NCBI GenBank assembly: GCA_944364705.1
Contig: CALVWH010000100.1
Coordinates: 1-6,253, forward strand
DNA length: 6,253 nucleotides
Reading direction: 5' to 3'
Source: an uncultured Bacilli bacterium
GTDB lineage: Bacteria > Bacillota_I > Bacilli_A > RF39 > UBA660
Part shown: positions 5,681 to 6,253 of the stretch, piece by piece
Numbering within the stretch: the stretch's first letter is position 1
Layout of the letters: the number at the start of each line of letters is the position of its first letter
Position numbers and translations under genes: made by a program
The notes under the pieces: generated by a model
What the model was told of the DNA's origin: nothing
The model's database searches: none
Seen by the model: the letters and a program-made list of their open reading frames with translations, nothing else

Positions 5681-6253
5681 ATGAAATTAGAAAAAGAAAG
5701 AAAATATCGCCAAGCTTTAGAATTATGGTTGGAAAACAATCCTGGGAAAAATATTAATCAAATTCCAGGGAATGAAATTGTGATATTACCAAATCAAGAA
5801 CCAGTGAAATTGGGGCCTCGTATTTTAGAAATTCGCTGTATTTTAAGAAATAAATCAAAAGGAAAATTAACCGAAGAACAAAGAAATTACTGGGTTTTGG
5901 AGCAAGGATTACAGCCTTCTTCAAAAGCTGCAAAAGAAGAAATTTATTGTAAAGCTTTGGAGTTATGGTTAAAAGAACATCCTGGAAAAGACATTAATAA
6001 CATTCCAGCAACGGAAGTTGTTTTTTTGCCTGGTGTTGGGAAAGTTTTTTTGGGGAGTCGAATTTTTAATTTTCGGCAAATTTTAAAAGGAAACATTTCC
6101 AATTATATGACCGATTCTCAAAAAGCATATTGGATTTCGAAACATGGACTTTTTCCTTCTTCAAAAGAAGCGAGGGAAAAGAAATATCAGGAAGCTTTTG
6201 AACTTTGGTTAAAAAAGCATCCTGGACGAAATGTAAATCAAATATCGAAAAAA
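5681..6253 (+). CDS. Repeat protein of 80-residue helicase-associated (HA)-like units, C-terminus beyond window
   Basis: An uninterrupted frame of 191 codons runs from this ATG to the last base, with no stop, so the gene continues to the right. The protein is soluble, charged and has no signal peptide or membrane segment. It consists of tandem units with a period of exactly 80 residues: Trp16, Trp96 and Trp176 in ELWL; PG at 21, 101 and 181; LGPRI/LGSRI at 44 and 124; YW at 70 and 150; PSSK at 79 and 159. The order (short helix, HPGK-x-x-N-x-IP, LG-x-RI-x-x-x-R-x-IL, LT-x-x-Q-x-x-YW-x-x-x-GL) resembles the helicase-associated domain PF03457 pattern (hG-x-x-x-VP, LG-x-W-x-x-x-QR, Ls-x-x-x-x-x-L-x-x-xG). 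That domain is thought to bind DNA and often occurs in tandem. A nucleic-acid-binding role is therefore an inference, and a fused enzymatic domain beyond the window cannot be excluded. Its own promoter separates it from the transporter operon. Confidence 0.8.
   Translation, partial: MKLEKERKYRQALELWLENNPGKNINQIPGNEIVILPNQEPVKLGPRILEIRCILRNKSKGKLTEEQRNYWVLEQGLQPSSKAAKEEIYCKALELWLKEHPGKDINNIPATEVVFLPGVGKVFLGSRIFNFRQILKGNISNYMTDSQKAYWISKHGLFPSSKEAREKKYQEAFELWLKKHPGRNVNQISKK
5702..6253 (+). repeat. Tandem 240-base coding repeats (units at 5702-5941, 5942-6181, 6182 to window end)
   Basis: Two complete units and the first 24 residues of a third encode aligned protein segments with no insertion or deletion between them. 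Repeated landmarks include (K/R)-x-A-(L/F)-E-L-W-L, PG(K/R), LG-x-RI, GL-x-PSSK. DNA identity is only moderate (synonymous changes such as TTA/TTG/CTT and CCTGGG/CCTGGA), so these are old, diverged duplications and not a recent expansion. Confidence 0.85.

Overview
The window is AT-rich DNA that reads entirely on the + strand. It most likely comes from a low-GC Bacillota (Bacilli/Erysipelotrichia-like) or a related genome. Shine-Dalgarno sites of the AGAAAGGAG/AGGTG type precede each gene, Trp is always TGG, and no TGA has to be read through, so the standard bacterial code fits and the Mycoplasma code is not needed. The lineage is an inference from composition; there is no rRNA or marker gene here.

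Layout. (1) At 1-1770 is the C-terminal part of a BceB/FtsX-type ABC permease (permease A), cut off at its N-terminus by the window edge. (2) At 1771-1911 is a 141-base gap. It holds a 13-bp AT-rich inverted repeat that spans the permease stop codon, and a candidate 27-residue single-pass membrane peptide starting directly after that stop. (3) At 1912-4513 is a complete ABC pair: a BceA-like ATPase and, overlapping it by 11 bases, a 10-helix BceB-type permease (permease B). (4) At 4516-5625, only two bases after permease B, is a VanZ-like/RDD two-domain membrane protein. (5) After a 55-base gap with an extended -10 promoter, a gene starts at 5681 and runs off the right edge. Its protein is made of exact 80-residue repeats resembling the helicase-associated (HA) domain.

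How it works together. BceAB-type transporters in Bacillota sense and remove cell-wall-active peptides (bacitracin, lantibiotics and similar) from their membrane targets, usually under a BceRS-type two-component system. VanZ-like proteins are linked to low-level glycopeptide or lipoglycopeptide resistance. The ATPase, permease B and VanZ-RDD genes are packed like one operon and look like a cell-envelope antimicrobial-peptide defence module. Permease A is a diverged paralogue of permease B whose own ATPase is probably just upstream. No regulator, sensor kinase or peptide precursor is visible.

Most notable points: the possible small membrane protein with its ribosome site inside a hairpin; two paralogous permeases with very different composition (Phe about 6% versus 15%) and different sensor-domain lengths; a terminator-like hairpin inside permease B; and the 80-residue repeat gene.
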